Origin: Chryseobacterium arthrosphaerae
GTDB taxonomy: Bacteria > Bacteroidota > Bacteroidia > Flavobacteriales > Weeksellaceae
Direction: 5' to 3'
Assembly: GCF_001684965.1 (NCBI RefSeq)
Contig: NZ_MAYG01000001.1
Span: forward strand, 2,914,001 to 2,978,000
Length of the DNA: 64,000 nucleotides
A program made the position numbers and the translations under genes. A model generated the notes under the pieces. It had not been told where the DNA came from, made no database searches, and saw only the letters and a program-made list of their open reading frames with translations. This document shows, piece after piece, positions 9,329 through 18,120 of the stretch. How positions within the stretch are numbered: position 1 is the first letter of the stretch; each line of letters opens with the position of its first letter.

Positions 9329-9363
9329 AAAGAACAGCTCATTAACCGGCTGTTCCTTTTTAT
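9329..9363 (+). terminator. terminator after the M1-like gene, possibly bidirectional
   Basis: Stem GAACAGC / GCTGTTC with a 10-nt loop and a C-TTTTT tail on the plus strand. On the minus strand the same hairpin ends in TTTTT, so it could also serve the convergent gene at 9445. Confidence 0.75.
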
Positions 9364-9444
9364 TTAACGCAATAATATTGATAATATCTTTTCAATCACA
9401 GAAACACTCTGTTTAGCTGAGCTCAAATCAAGCTTGTTAAAGAA

Positions 9445-10248
9445 TTAATCTTTTATAATTTTCTGTGAGATCGGAACATTATTAATCGTTCCTGTCACAA
9501 CATAAGTTCCTTTAGGAAGTTCCACAATATCGAGGCTTGAAGCCAGCTTTGTAGGCGACTTTTTTACTACCTGCCTGTAAGTATCATACACTTTTACATC
9601 CCGGACTTCCGTCCCGAAAAGAATCCTACCGTCTTTTATAAAAGGATTCTGTACGAAACCTGTTTTCACAGTTCCCTCAAACAGAAGATCAGTTATCGTG
9701 TCTGCATTCGCATCTTTTCTTACAATGGTTGTTATTTTAGGGGATGGCAGAGGTTGATCACCTTTATATTGGTCGGCATTCACTCCATATCCTACAAAGT
9801 CCAGGACATTGGGTGAATTTGGTCCGGTAACCTGCACAATATTTCCCGCCAAAGCAATTTTACCGGATACTCCTGACATCTTTATACCTGAAGATGTATT
9901 GATACTTCCGTCAAAATTGGTAATAGTTGTAGCAATAAAATCCGGCGCCGGCAGATTTCCGACACCTCCTTCAATAGCAGCCTCCTGGATCAGATAAGTC
10001 TGTTCAGGACCCAGAGTAAGATCCGGTAAGGTATGATACTGGGTAAAAGCGCCTACAGCCGGAGCATATTGTATGCTTGCTCCGGTCAAGGAAACCAGAT
10101 TGGTTCCTATATTTTTGAGTATAATATAATTATATTTTGATGCAGGATCCGGATTGTCTCCACCTCCATAAAATTCACTGATCACAATTTGAGCACTCGC
10201 AAATGCTGTAATGAATACTAAACCAACAAGAGTAAAGATTTTTTTCAT
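9445..10248 (-). CDS. secreted lamin-tail-like protein with T9SS type A sorting domain
   Basis: 267 residues. Signal peptide MKKIFTLVGLVFITAFASA, then a beta-sandwich like the lamin tail domain (IVISEFYGGGDN, a central NYIILKNIG strand, VLDFVGYG near the end), then a C-terminal type IX secretion sorting domain: a VKVYDTYRQVV strand, VELPKGTYVVTGTINN, and a Lys-rich end QKIIKD. Likely exported by T9SS to the surface or medium. The next upstream gene (10365-11231) is a paralogue with the same layout. The sorting domain is less regular here than in the neighbours (TYRQVVKKS where MFGQLIKEA is usual). Confidence 0.82.
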   Translation of the reverse strand: MKKIFTLVGLVFITAFASAQIVISEFYGGGDNPDPASKYNYIILKNIGTNLVSLTGASIQYAPAVGAFTQYHTLPDLTLGPEQTYLIQEAAIEGGVGNLPAPDFIATTITNFDGSINTSSGIKMSGVSGKIALAGNIVQVTGPNSPNVLDFVGYGVNADQYKGDQPLPSPKITTIVRKDANADTITDLLFEGTVKTGFVQNPFIKDGRILFGTEVRDVKVYDTYRQVVKKSPTKLASSLDIVELPKGTYVVTGTINNVPISQKIIKD

Positions 10249-10313
10249 GTAATAATTTTGGATTATAAAATATCAAAAACGGTACCACCAAATTAAGAAA
10301 TAATCGGCATAAA

Positions 10314-10343
10314 AAAACAGCCATTTCAATGAAATGACTGTTT
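10314..10343 (-). terminator. terminator of the 10365-11231 gene
   Basis: Hairpin of AAACAG and CATTTC paired with GAAATG and CTGTTT (one mismatch), followed on the minus strand by a run of seven T. Confidence 0.85.
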
Positions 10344-10364
10344 ATATTTTATCTGCAGAGACAA

Positions 10365-11231
10365 TTAGTCTTTCAGAATCTTTTGAGATACTGCCTGGTT
10401 ATTTACTGTACCTGTTACGATATAATTTCCTTTTGCCAGTTCAGCAACATTTACCGTTCCGTTTTGTTTTACAGAAGCTTCTTTTATCAGCTGTCCGAAC
10501 ATATTGAAAACTTTTACATCCTTAACATCTGCTCCGAAAGTAATTTCGCTGTTTTTAACGAAAGAATTTTTTACAAAGTTTACTGATTTTGCATTTTTTC
10601 CTTCTACAACAGCCAGAGTTCCCATAGTTGAATTCTCAGGAGTTGGAGCAGTTTTAGTAAAATCAGCACCGTTATTATTAGTATCAGCACCATTTCTGGT
10701 AATAGATGAACTGTTATCTAAAGCAGGAGCAGCTGTTGTTCCTTCAAATAAATTAGCACTTCCATATCCTACGAAATCAAGAACATGAGCATCGGTAGGA
10801 GCAACCACTTTAACAGCCCCTGTTGCTAATGCTATCTTACCGTTGCTGGAAGACATATTGAATCCATTAAAAGTGGAGCCATTTGAAAAACTAATACTAT
10901 TAGTAACTTGAAAATCCGGTGTAGGAAGAGCTATTCCGGTAGTAGTAGCCGGGCTAGGCACCATTTCAATCAAATATTTCTGTCCAGGTGCCAATGTAAT
11001 TGTGGCTGGTAAAGAAGCATATGAGTTAAATGTCCCTGTATTAGAAGCATACTGTAATGTTGCATTGGATAAAGTAGCTGTAGTAGATCCTAAATTGATC
11101 AATTCAACATAATCATTGATATACGCTGTAGCCGAGCTTCCACCAGAGCCATATACTTCATTGATTACAATCTGAGCATTCATTAATGCCGTAGCGGAAA
11201 TTAATCCCAAAATAGTAAAGATCTTTTTCAT
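10365..11231 (-). CDS. secreted lamin-tail-like protein with T9SS type A sorting domain
   Basis: 288 residues. Signal peptide MKKIFTILGLISATALMNA, lamin-tail-like domain (IVINEVYGSGG, YINDYVELINLGS, VLDFVGYGSA), and a C-terminal T9SS sorting domain (DVKVFNMFGQLIKEASV, VAELAKGNYIVTGTVNN, QKILKD). Family knowledge: such domains are recognised by the T9SS and are cleaved or lipid-anchored on export. It is a close paralogue of the 9445-10248 protein, pointing to a local duplication. No catalytic residues can be proposed. It has its own terminator. Confidence 0.85.
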   Translation of the reverse strand: MKKIFTILGLISATALMNAQIVINEVYGSGGSSATAYINDYVELINLGSTTATLSNATLQYASNTGTFNSYASLPATITLAPGQKYLIEMVPSPATTTGIALPTPDFQVTNSISFSNGSTFNGFNMSSSNGKIALATGAVKVVAPTDAHVLDFVGYGSANLFEGTTAAPALDNSSSITRNGADTNNNGADFTKTAPTPENSTMGTLAVVEGKNAKSVNFVKNSFVKNSEITFGADVKDVKVFNMFGQLIKEASVKQNGTVNVAELAKGNYIVTGTVNNQAVSQKILKD

Positions 11232-11263
11232 AAATAATTTTTTTTAATAATGGGATAAAACTA

Positions 11264-11295
11264 CAAAAAAAACGCCATTAAAGTTTAATGGCGTT
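11264..11295 (-). terminator. terminator of the 11321-12259 gene
   Basis: Near-perfect 12-bp hairpin (AACGCCATTAAA / TTTAATGGCGTT, 1-nt loop as drawn) followed on the minus strand by a run of eight T. Confidence 0.9.
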
Positions 11296-11320
11296 ATATA
11301 TTTAACAATTAGTTAATTAT

Positions 11321-12259
11321 CTATTTTTTAATTACTTTTTCAGAAACGTTTTTACCGTTTACAGTTCCGGTTACGATATAAATTCCTTTTTGAAGTTCAG
11401 CAACATTTAATGCTCCGTTTTCAGATACAGAAGCTGTTTTAAGTAACTGTCCGTTTACATTGAAAATTTTAACATCAGACTTAGATCCGAAATAAATTTC
11501 GTTATCTACTGAAGTATTCTTTACAAAACTCTTTTTAGAAGTTTTATTTTCAATCGTTGCTAAAGTTCCGGATGCCTGAGGAGTTAAAGAAAAATCATCA
11601 ATAGCAAGACCGTCATCAGTACCAGTAATGTTTACATCTACAAATCTGATCCAGAAAGTTTGGTTTGCAGGAATATTCAAGCCTGAAATTGTAGTACTAA
11701 GAGCTGTTCTGTAATTAGCATTATTTCCATCTCTAAGTCCTACCACTCCTGTAACATCAGTGGAGTTATATGTTAAGGCCGAAACAGCAGTCCAGGTTCC
11801 TGTAGTTAATGAAGTAGCATCGGTACTGTATTCAAATGTAATCTGATCATCTGTCCCTCTATTAGCCTGTCCCATTCTCCACTCTTCTCCAGTATAAGCT
11901 ACTAAAAGATCTGTAATGGCAGCTCCTGTATCATTTTTAAATTGAGCACCCCATCTTGACAATAAATTTCCACTGGCAATAGAACCCAATGCTCTATCTG
12001 TACTCCCTGTAGCACCATAGCTATAAGTATTTCCACCGTTTGAACTTCCATTATCTGCGGCATAGGTAGCATTGGCATTAGAACCTGTTTCAACAACGTT
12101 CCATCCATCCAGACTTCCTGTTAGAGTTAGTGACCCTGTTCCTGTATTGGCCAATCCATCAAAATTTTGAGTGTAAGCGGTGTTAAGAGATGTAAGACTG
12201 ATTTGAGCAAAAGCTAGACTTGAAAGGCCAACCAATGCCAACGAATAAAGTTTTTTCAT
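11321..12259 (-). CDS. secreted protein with T9SS type A sorting domain
   Basis: 312 residues with signal peptide MKKLYSLALVGLSSLAFAQ. The middle is a Ser/Thr/Gly/Asn-rich beta domain (YTQNFDGLANTGTGS near the start, WIRFVDVNITGTDDGLAIDDFSL near residue 220) resembling the concanavalin/jelly-roll modules of other T9SS cargo, where AIDDF often marks a Ca-binding, carbohydrate-type fold. The C-terminal sorting domain is clear: VKIFNVNGQLLKTASV, VAELQKGIYIVTGTVNG, SEKVIKK. Its core is unrelated to its two downstream neighbours but its sorting domain is very close to theirs. It lies first in a row of three minus-strand cargo genes, each with its own terminator. Confidence 0.83.
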   Translation of the reverse strand: MKKLYSLALVGLSSLAFAQISLTSLNTAYTQNFDGLANTGTGSLTLTGSLDGWNVVETGSNANATYAADNGSSNGGNTYSYGATGSTDRALGSIASGNLLSRWGAQFKNDTGAAITDLLVAYTGEEWRMGQANRGTDDQITFEYSTDATSLTTGTWTAVSALTYNSTDVTGVVGLRDGNNANYRTALSTTISGLNIPANQTFWIRFVDVNITGTDDGLAIDDFSLTPQASGTLATIENKTSKKSFVKNTSVDNEIYFGSKSDVKIFNVNGQLLKTASVSENGALNVAELQKGIYIVTGTVNGKNVSEKVIKK

Positions 12260-12410
12260 GATCTAAAAATTTTTGTTATTAATAATTTCAGAGGCTAAAT
12301 TACATTTAATTTTTTGGACCTCACAATATTTGGGTTAAATTTCTGTTAATAATAGTTGACCTATTGATGTTAACATTTTTTAATTATTTTTACGCATTAT
12401 TTTTCAGGAC

Positions 12411-15400
12411 TTGCGGAATTTTATTATCCTAATCGTATTACTTTTCTTAGGCATATTTTCAGGAAATGCTCAGGTATTTTCATGGAAAAACCCTAACGTT
12501 CCTGAAGACAGTGTAAAAAGAGACAGCATCCTCGCTGCAAAGCTCGAGCGGGACCTTTTTGCCAAAGATACTCTGGACTTTATACGGACCAATAATAAAA
12601 TCGTCATTGATGAAGCCGTCCTGGCAAAAAATGATAAAAAGAGATTTTTAGGAGAGCTTAATTCCAAAGGATCTATTATCCGGGGAATCACTTTTGGTAA
12701 TAACCAGGGGCAGTCTGTACAGAGTTCCATGGATCTTCAGATCTCCGGGAGACTTTCTAAGGATGTGACAATTTTAGCTAGTATTTCAGATCATAACCTG
12801 CCCATTCAGGCTGATGGATATACCCAGACTTTAGAAGAGTTTGACAAGATCTACATGCAGCTTAACATTAAAGAAAAGTCTATTCTCAGAGCGGGACACC
12901 TTGATCTCGTAGAAGCTAAAAATTATTTTGCCAAATACCAGCGGAGAAGTATGGGGCTTCAGTTCCAGACAGAATTCGGTAAAGACAACAAAACGTTTGT
13001 AGACATTTCAGCAGGGGTCGCCCGAAGTGAATTTCACAGGATCCGTTTTCAGGGGGTTGAAGGAAACCAGGGGCCTTACCGTCTGACCGGTAAAAACGGA
13101 GAACAGTTTATTACCCTGATTTCAGGATCTGAACAGGTTTTTATTGATGGGATCTTGATGAAACGTGGAGAAAACCAGGATTATATCATCAATTATAACA
13201 CAGGAGAGGTTACCTTTACCAGTTTTCGTCCTATTTTCCAGCAGAATTTCATTACCATTTCCTATAATTACGCCAATAGGAATTATTCCAGGTATTTATT
13301 TACAGGAAAACTGGAGCATCAGAGAGAGAAATTCAAGGTGGGTCTGAACTGGTTTATGGAGAATGACAATAAAAACGCACCGCTTTCCTTAAGCCTTTCC
13401 AAAGAGGATGAGCAAATATTAGCGGAAGCCGGAAATGATCCTAACCTGATGTATGCCCCGTCAGGAGTTGTTACGGAATACGATGTCAACAAAATTTTAT
13501 ACCGTCTGAATCCGGCCGGAAATTTCTATGAGTTTTCCACAGATCCCAGCTTAACCCTTTATCAGGTTTCCTTTACCTATTTCGGAGCTAATCAAGGGGA
13601 TTATAAAATTGCTCAGACGACCAATAACGGGCGTGTTTTTGAATATGCAGGACCCAACGGAGGAGATTACAGGGCCGTAAGAAAACTTCCTTCACCTCAG
13701 AAATCACAGGTATATTCCCTTAACTCGGAATATTTACTGAATGAAGGAAAAATAGGAGCTGATATTTCCCTTAGCAATTACGATGTCAATTTATTTTCAT
13801 CCAAGGATTCTGATCAGAATATCGGATATGCATGGAGGATATTTGGAAACAAGAGTTTCACCAAAAATTCATGGAAGGGAACTCCGAGCTTTGAATATCA
13901 ATATATCGACAAACAGTTCCATATCCTGGACCGTATCAACGATGTAGAATTCTCAAGAGACTTCAACTTAACCCAGGAATTTAATAAGAAGACCCAAAAC
14001 AGGTTTATTTTCAGCTTTTTGAATAAATGGAACAATAAATCCACTTTAAACTACCGCATCAACTATCTGGATGAGCAAAACTCCTATAAAGGAATTAAGA
14101 ATGACCTGGATTTCGGATGGATCACCGGGAAATTCTTTACCAAAGGAAATTTATCATACCTGAGTACCAATGCTACCCTTCAGGATACCAAATTCATCCG
14201 CGGAGGGGTTTCTACAGAATTCACAGGTAAAAAGGGAAGCTGGGCCATCGGAGGCAGCATGGAACATAATGAGAAGAAATACAATGACACCCAACTGATG
14301 GATGTTACAAGTTTCAGCTGGAAAGAAATTTTTGTACAGAAGAAAATAGGTGACAGTACGCGGACAAAACTTTTAGCGAAAGTATATATGCGTGACAACG
14401 ATTCCGTGCGTGACAACAGGCTGCAGAATATGAACAATATTCTTGGTTTCATGGCAGAAAGCCAGATTATCAAAACGGAAAAAACAACTTTAAATGCTTT
14501 GATCCATTACAGAAAATTCTTCTATTCAGGGGCAGAAAGTGATGTAACGAGAAACAACGATTTCGTTGTCGGAAACATTCTTTACAATCAGCAGCTTTTC
14601 CGGAACGGGATGCGTCTTCAGGCATTTTATGAGCTTGGAAACGGACAGGAGGCCCAAAGGGAATTTCAATACATAAAAGTGACAGACGGACAGGGGATTT
14701 ATAAATGGACGGATTATAACGGTGATGGCATTCAGCAGCTTGATGAGTTTGAAATTGCCGAATATTCCGACCTTGCCCAATACATAAGGGTTTATACGAA
14801 TTCCGTAAGATATATTCCTTCCAATAAAAACAAACTGCAGCTTGCATTATTTGTTAATCCGGCCATTGTTTTCAATTCGGAGAATGCATTTTTAAAGCGA
14901 TGGAATTTCAATATTTCATTGAATTCCCAAAACTCTTTCTACAAAAAAGACAAAGTTCTGGTGCTGAACCCGTTTGAAAAAAACAGCGATCAGATCCTTA
15001 AAAATCAGAATATTCTGGCCTCCGTACAATTCAATCCCACTGATAAATCAGGTTGGAACGGAAATTACCGTTTGATCACCAATGACAATCTTATCAATGC
15101 GAATTTCAGTAATGAAGAACGTGAGCAGACTTCTCATTTTGTCAACGTAGGATATTGGTTCAACAAGGAATTCAGGGTCGACTGGGAAAATTCCGTACAC
15201 GACATCAAAAACTCGTCCCAGCTTTTTGCTACCAGGGATTACCGCTTAAATAATTTCGAGACCAAACCTAAGGCAACCTATAAATTCACTGATGCAATTC
15301 AGACTGAACTTTCTTCTGCTTTCCGCCAAAAGAAGAGAATGGACGGTGAAGAACTGCTGAAAGCCTTTGATATTACCGGAACCATTCAATGGGAGCGCAG

Positions 15401-15638
15401 AAAAACATCGATCCGTGGTAATTTCTCTTTCATCAGCAATAACTTTACCGGAAACAATTTCAGTATCGTAGGAAACCAGATGCTGGATGGCCTGAAGCCC
15501 GGAAAAAACCAGGTTTGGAGTGTATTTATTCAGCAGGCGATCAACTCTTTCATCCAGTTGAATTTAAATTATGAAGGAAGAAATTCAGGAGACAGGACGA
15601 TTCATATCGGAAGTATGCAGGTAAAAGCAAGTTTCTAA
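12411..15638 (+). CDS. large outer-membrane beta-barrel protein (SprA-like N-terminal region)
   Basis: 1075 residues starting at TTG 12411 (no in-frame ATG before the signal peptide NFIILIVLLFLGIFSGNAQ). After a short charged segment comes GSIIRGITFGNNQGQSVQSS and then ILASISDHNLPIQADGYTQ, a run that recalls the gated-barrel protein SprA of T9SS, followed by hundreds of residues of aromatic-flanked strands typical of a barrel. An EF-hand-like loop, DYNGDGIQQLDEFE (about residue 768), may bind calcium. It is much shorter than SprA, so it is not that protein. It sits divergently from three T9SS cargo genes; a role in surface display is only a guess. The function is unknown. Confidence 0.65.
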   Translation: MRNFIILIVLLFLGIFSGNAQVFSWKNPNVPEDSVKRDSILAAKLERDLFAKDTLDFIRTNNKIVIDEAVLAKNDKKRFLGELNSKGSIIRGITFGNNQGQSVQSSMDLQISGRLSKDVTILASISDHNLPIQADGYTQTLEEFDKIYMQLNIKEKSILRAGHLDLVEAKNYFAKYQRRSMGLQFQTEFGKDNKTFVDISAGVARSEFHRIRFQGVEGNQGPYRLTGKNGEQFITLISGSEQVFIDGILMKRGENQDYIINYNTGEVTFTSFRPIFQQNFITISYNYANRNYSRYLFTGKLEHQREKFKVGLNWFMENDNKNAPLSLSLSKEDEQILAEAGNDPNLMYAPSGVVTEYDVNKILYRLNPAGNFYEFSTDPSLTLYQVSFTYFGANQGDYKIAQTTNNGRVFEYAGPNGGDYRAVRKLPSPQKSQVYSLNSEYLLNEGKIGADISLSNYDVNLFSSKDSDQNIGYAWRIFGNKSFTKNSWKGTPSFEYQYIDKQFHILDRINDVEFSRDFNLTQEFNKKTQNRFIFSFLNKWNNKSTLNYRINYLDEQNSYKGIKNDLDFGWITGKFFTKGNLSYLSTNATLQDTKFIRGGVSTEFTGKKGSWAIGGSMEHNEKKYNDTQLMDVTSFSWKEIFVQKKIGDSTRTKLLAKVYMRDNDSVRDNRLQNMNNILGFMAESQIIKTEKTTLNALIHYRKFFYSGAESDVTRNNDFVVGNILYNQQLFRNGMRLQAFYELGNGQEAQREFQYIKVTDGQGIYKWTDYNGDGIQQLDEFEIAEYSDLAQYIRVYTNSVRYIPSNKNKLQLALFVNPAIVFNSENAFLKRWNFNISLNSQNSFYKKDKVLVLNPFEKNSDQILKNQNILASVQFNPTDKSGWNGNYRLITNDNLINANFSNEEREQTSHFVNVGYWFNKEFRVDWENSVHDIKNSSQLFATRDYRLNNFETKPKATYKFTDAIQTELSSAFRQKKRMDGEELLKAFDITGTIQWERRKTSIRGNFSFISNNFTGNNFSIVGNQMLDGLKPGKNQVWSVFIQQAINSFIQLNLNYEGRNSGDRTIHIGSMQVKASF

Positions 15639-15813
15639 ATTCAAAGTTTTAGGTTTAAAGCAGAATATTTACTGAAAGGCTCTGCTCTATTTAATTACTT
15701 TCAACCTCTCTCAAATCCCCTTAATCTCCACTCTTCCACTCTTAAACCCTAAAGCCAAAATTCACCCATCACATCCATAGATAATATCATATTCCGGGAT
15801 ATTTAGAATTTTG

Positions 15814-15821
15814 TAAATTTG
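15814..15821 (+). promoter_or_regulatory. -7 promoter element of dusB
   Basis: TAAATTTG, 4 nt before the dusB ATG, predicting a leaderless or almost leaderless transcript. Confidence 0.5.
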
Positions 15822-15825
15822 CACC

Positions 15826-16821
15826 ATGATAAAAATAGGCAATATAGAACTGCCGGAATTTCCGCTTTTGCTGGCTCCGATGGAAGATGTAAGTGATCCT
15901 CCGTTCAGACGTTTGTGTAAAATGCACGGTGCAGACCTGATGTATTCGGAATTTATTTCTTCCGAAGGCTTAATTCGTGATGCGATCAAAAGCCGTAAAA
16001 AGCTGGATATTTTCGATTATGAAAGACCGGTGGGTATACAGATATTTGGAGGTGATGAAGAAGCTATGGCCATGTCTGCAAGAATTGTGGAAACCGTAAA
16101 TCCTGATCTTGTGGATATCAACTTCGGATGTCCTGTAAAAAAAGTAGTATGCAAAGGAGCCGGAGCCGGAGTTTTGAAAGATATTGACCTTATGGTGCGT
16201 CTTACAAAAGCTGTTGTAAGTTCTACTCATCTGCCTGTAACGGTGAAAACCCGTTTAGGGTGGGACAGCAGCTGCATTAATATTGATGAAGTTGCAGAAC
16301 GTTTACAGGAAACAGGAATCAAAGCATTAACCATACATGCCAGAACCCGTGCACAGATGTACAAAGGGGAAGCAGACTGGGAACATATTTCAAGAATCAA
16401 GCAAAATCCCAATATCGAGATTCCAATTTTTGGTAACGGAGATATTGATTCTCCTGAAAAAGCACTGGCCTACAAACAAAAATATGCATGCGACGGAATT
16501 ATGATTGGCCGTGCAGCTATTGGTTACCCATGGATATTTAATGAAATCAAACATTTCTTTAAAACAGGTGAACATTTACCTGCACCAACGATTTCAGACC
16601 GTTTACTGGCAGTACGCCAACATGCGGAATGGAGCGCAGAGTGGAAAGGTGAAAGACTGGGATTGGTTGAAATGAGACAGCATTACAGCAACTATTTCAG
16701 AGGAGTTCCACACTTCAAAGAATTCAGAAAAAGGTTCCTTGAAGTATTTACACTGGAAGAAATGGACAGCCTGATCAAAGAAACCCAACAGTTTTACGAA
16801 GAGTATCAGGAACAGGTATAA
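15826..16821 (+). CDS. dusB: tRNA-dihydrouridine synthase B
   Basis: Reduces uridine to dihydrouridine in the D-loop of tRNA using FMN and NADPH. 331 residues, typical length. N-terminal TIM barrel with LLAPMEDVSDPPFRRLC (FMN binding), the conserved NFGCPVKKVVCKGAGAG block with the catalytic Cys, HARTRAQMYKG, and the phosphate-binding GNGDIDSPEKA and DGIMIGRAAIGYPWIF. The C-terminal helical domain ends at the TAA. The gene has its own promoter and a bidirectional terminator shared with deoC. Confidence 0.95.
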   Translation: MIKIGNIELPEFPLLLAPMEDVSDPPFRRLCKMHGADLMYSEFISSEGLIRDAIKSRKKLDIFDYERPVGIQIFGGDEEAMAMSARIVETVNPDLVDINFGCPVKKVVCKGAGAGVLKDIDLMVRLTKAVVSSTHLPVTVKTRLGWDSSCINIDEVAERLQETGIKALTIHARTRAQMYKGEADWEHISRIKQNPNIEIPIFGNGDIDSPEKALAYKQKYACDGIMIGRAAIGYPWIFNEIKHFFKTGEHLPAPTISDRLLAVRQHAEWSAEWKGERLGLVEMRQHYSNYFRGVPHFKEFRKRFLEVFTLEEMDSLIKETQQFYEEYQEQV

Positions 16822-16828
16822 AAACAAA

Positions 16829-16858
16829 AAACCATCAATTGAATTGATGGTTTTTTTA
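16829..16858 (+). terminator. bidirectional terminator between dusB and deoC
   Basis: Stem ACCATCAATT / AATTGATGGT (10 bp, 1-nt loop as drawn), A-rich on the left and T-rich on the right, so it can terminate dusB (plus) and deoC (minus). Confidence 0.9.
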
Positions 16859-16873
16859 TGGTATCATATTGAA

Positions 16874-17617
16874 TTAATATCCTTCTGATGAAGATTCATC
16901 TTTGATCAGGGCCAAGGCGGAAGAGGTTCCGATTCTTTTCACTCCCATGCTGATCATTTTTTCAGCATCTGCAGGCGTTCTTACTCCTCCGGCTGCTTTT
17001 ACAGGAAGTTTTCCTGCATTGTCCAGCATGATTTTTATGCCTTCGAATGTTGCTCCGTTTGGCTTTCCACCTGTAGTTTCATAAAATCCTGTTGAAGATT
17101 TCACAAAAATATGAGGCAGCTCATTCTCAGAAAAATGTTCTTCTGCCCATTGAGAAATCTTTTGGGTAAGATCTGCAATCTGCGCATCTGTTAAAGCTGC
17201 GATCTCAATGATCCATTTGGCAATTTTGCGATGCTCCAGTGCCAGACCGGTACATTTTACAAATTCATCTTTTACCAGTTCAAGATCTCCCTGAATATAG
17301 GCTTTGTAATTGATCACAAAATCCAGTTCATCAGCACCGTCTTCAATTGCTTTCGAAGCTTCTGCAAGCTTTTCTTCAACAGAATACGTTCCTTCGTGAA
17401 AGCCTATTACAGTTCCTACTGCAACATTTGAATTTCTTTCCTGAATATATTTCTTGATCTCTCCTACATAATCCGGGCGGATCATTACGGCAAAAATACC
17501 ATTATCGATCGCTTCCTGAGCAAGTTCTTTATCTTTCTGAAGTGTTTCTTCGTTGGAAATACCTGACTGTTCCGGTGTTTTCAGGTAAGTTGAATCCAAA
17601 TATTGGGCTATGTTCAT
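16874..17617 (-). CDS. deoC: deoxyribose-phosphate aldolase
   Basis: Cleaves 2-deoxyribose-5-phosphate to glyceraldehyde-3-phosphate and acetaldehyde in deoxynucleoside catabolism. 247 residues. The Schiff-base Lys lies in IFVKSSTGF and the second catalytic Lys in LPVKAAGGVRT; ELDFVINYKA and IGTSSAL are also family blocks. ATG 17617 gives the usual start MNIAQYLDSTYLK. It follows an Lrp/AsnC-type regulator by 4 bp and is the last gene of an apparent three-gene minus-strand operon. Confidence 0.94.
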   Translation of the reverse strand: MNIAQYLDSTYLKTPEQSGISNEETLQKDKELAQEAIDNGIFAVMIRPDYVGEIKKYIQERNSNVAVGTVIGFHEGTYSVEEKLAEASKAIEDGADELDFVINYKAYIQGDLELVKDEFVKCTGLALEHRKIAKWIIEIAALTDAQIADLTQKISQWAEEHFSENELPHIFVKSSTGFYETTGGKPNGATFEGIKIMLDNAGKLPVKAAGGVRTPADAEKMISMGVKRIGTSSALALIKDESSSEGY

Positions 17618-17621
17618 ATCG

Positions 17622-18092
17622 TTATACTTTCAATTGTCTGTAAATACCTTGTTCTAAAGAGATAAAGGTTTCTGTTCTGGTTACTCCTTTCAGTTTCTGA
17701 AGTTTGCTAAGGATCTGCATCAGATGGTCATTATCTTTACAAAGAACTTTCAGGAATATGGTATAATTTCCTGTTGTGTAATGGGCTTCCACTACTTCAT
17801 TGATGTCATGCAAAGATTTTACCACATCCGGGTAATGACTTGGCTGATCAAGAAATACACCGATGTAAGAAATTACCTTATACCCTATTTTTTTAGGATT
17901 AAGGAAAGAAATGGAGTTTTCAATAACGCCTGCGTGTTCCAGTTTTTTAATTCTCTGATGTACCGCAGTGGTGGAAATCCCTACATTTTTAGAAATGTGG
18001 GCTAAAGAAGTTTTAGCATTATCCATCAACATGTAAATAATCTCTTTGTCGATGGAATCTAAATGATAGCTTGTGTTGCTCGAATTTTTCAT
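17622..18092 (-). CDS. Lrp/AsnC family transcriptional regulator
   Basis: 156 residues: an N-terminal winged helix (LDSIDKEIIYMLMDNAKTSLAHI, then STTAVHQRIKKLE as the recognition helix) and a C-terminal RAM/ligand-sensing domain (about 70-150). The family forms octamers that sense amino acids. It stands 4 bp before deoC and 28 bp after an endonuclease-fold gene, so it may control its own operon. The effector cannot be told from sequence. Confidence 0.9.
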   Translation of the reverse strand: MKNSSNTSYHLDSIDKEIIYMLMDNAKTSLAHISKNVGISTTAVHQRIKKLEHAGVIENSISFLNPKKIGYKVISYIGVFLDQPSHYPDVVKSLHDINEVVEAHYTTGNYTIFLKVLCKDNDHLMQILSKLQKLKGVTRTETFISLEQGIYRQLKV

Positions 18093-18120
18093 TTTCTACT
18101 TTTTTATTATTTATGTTTTT

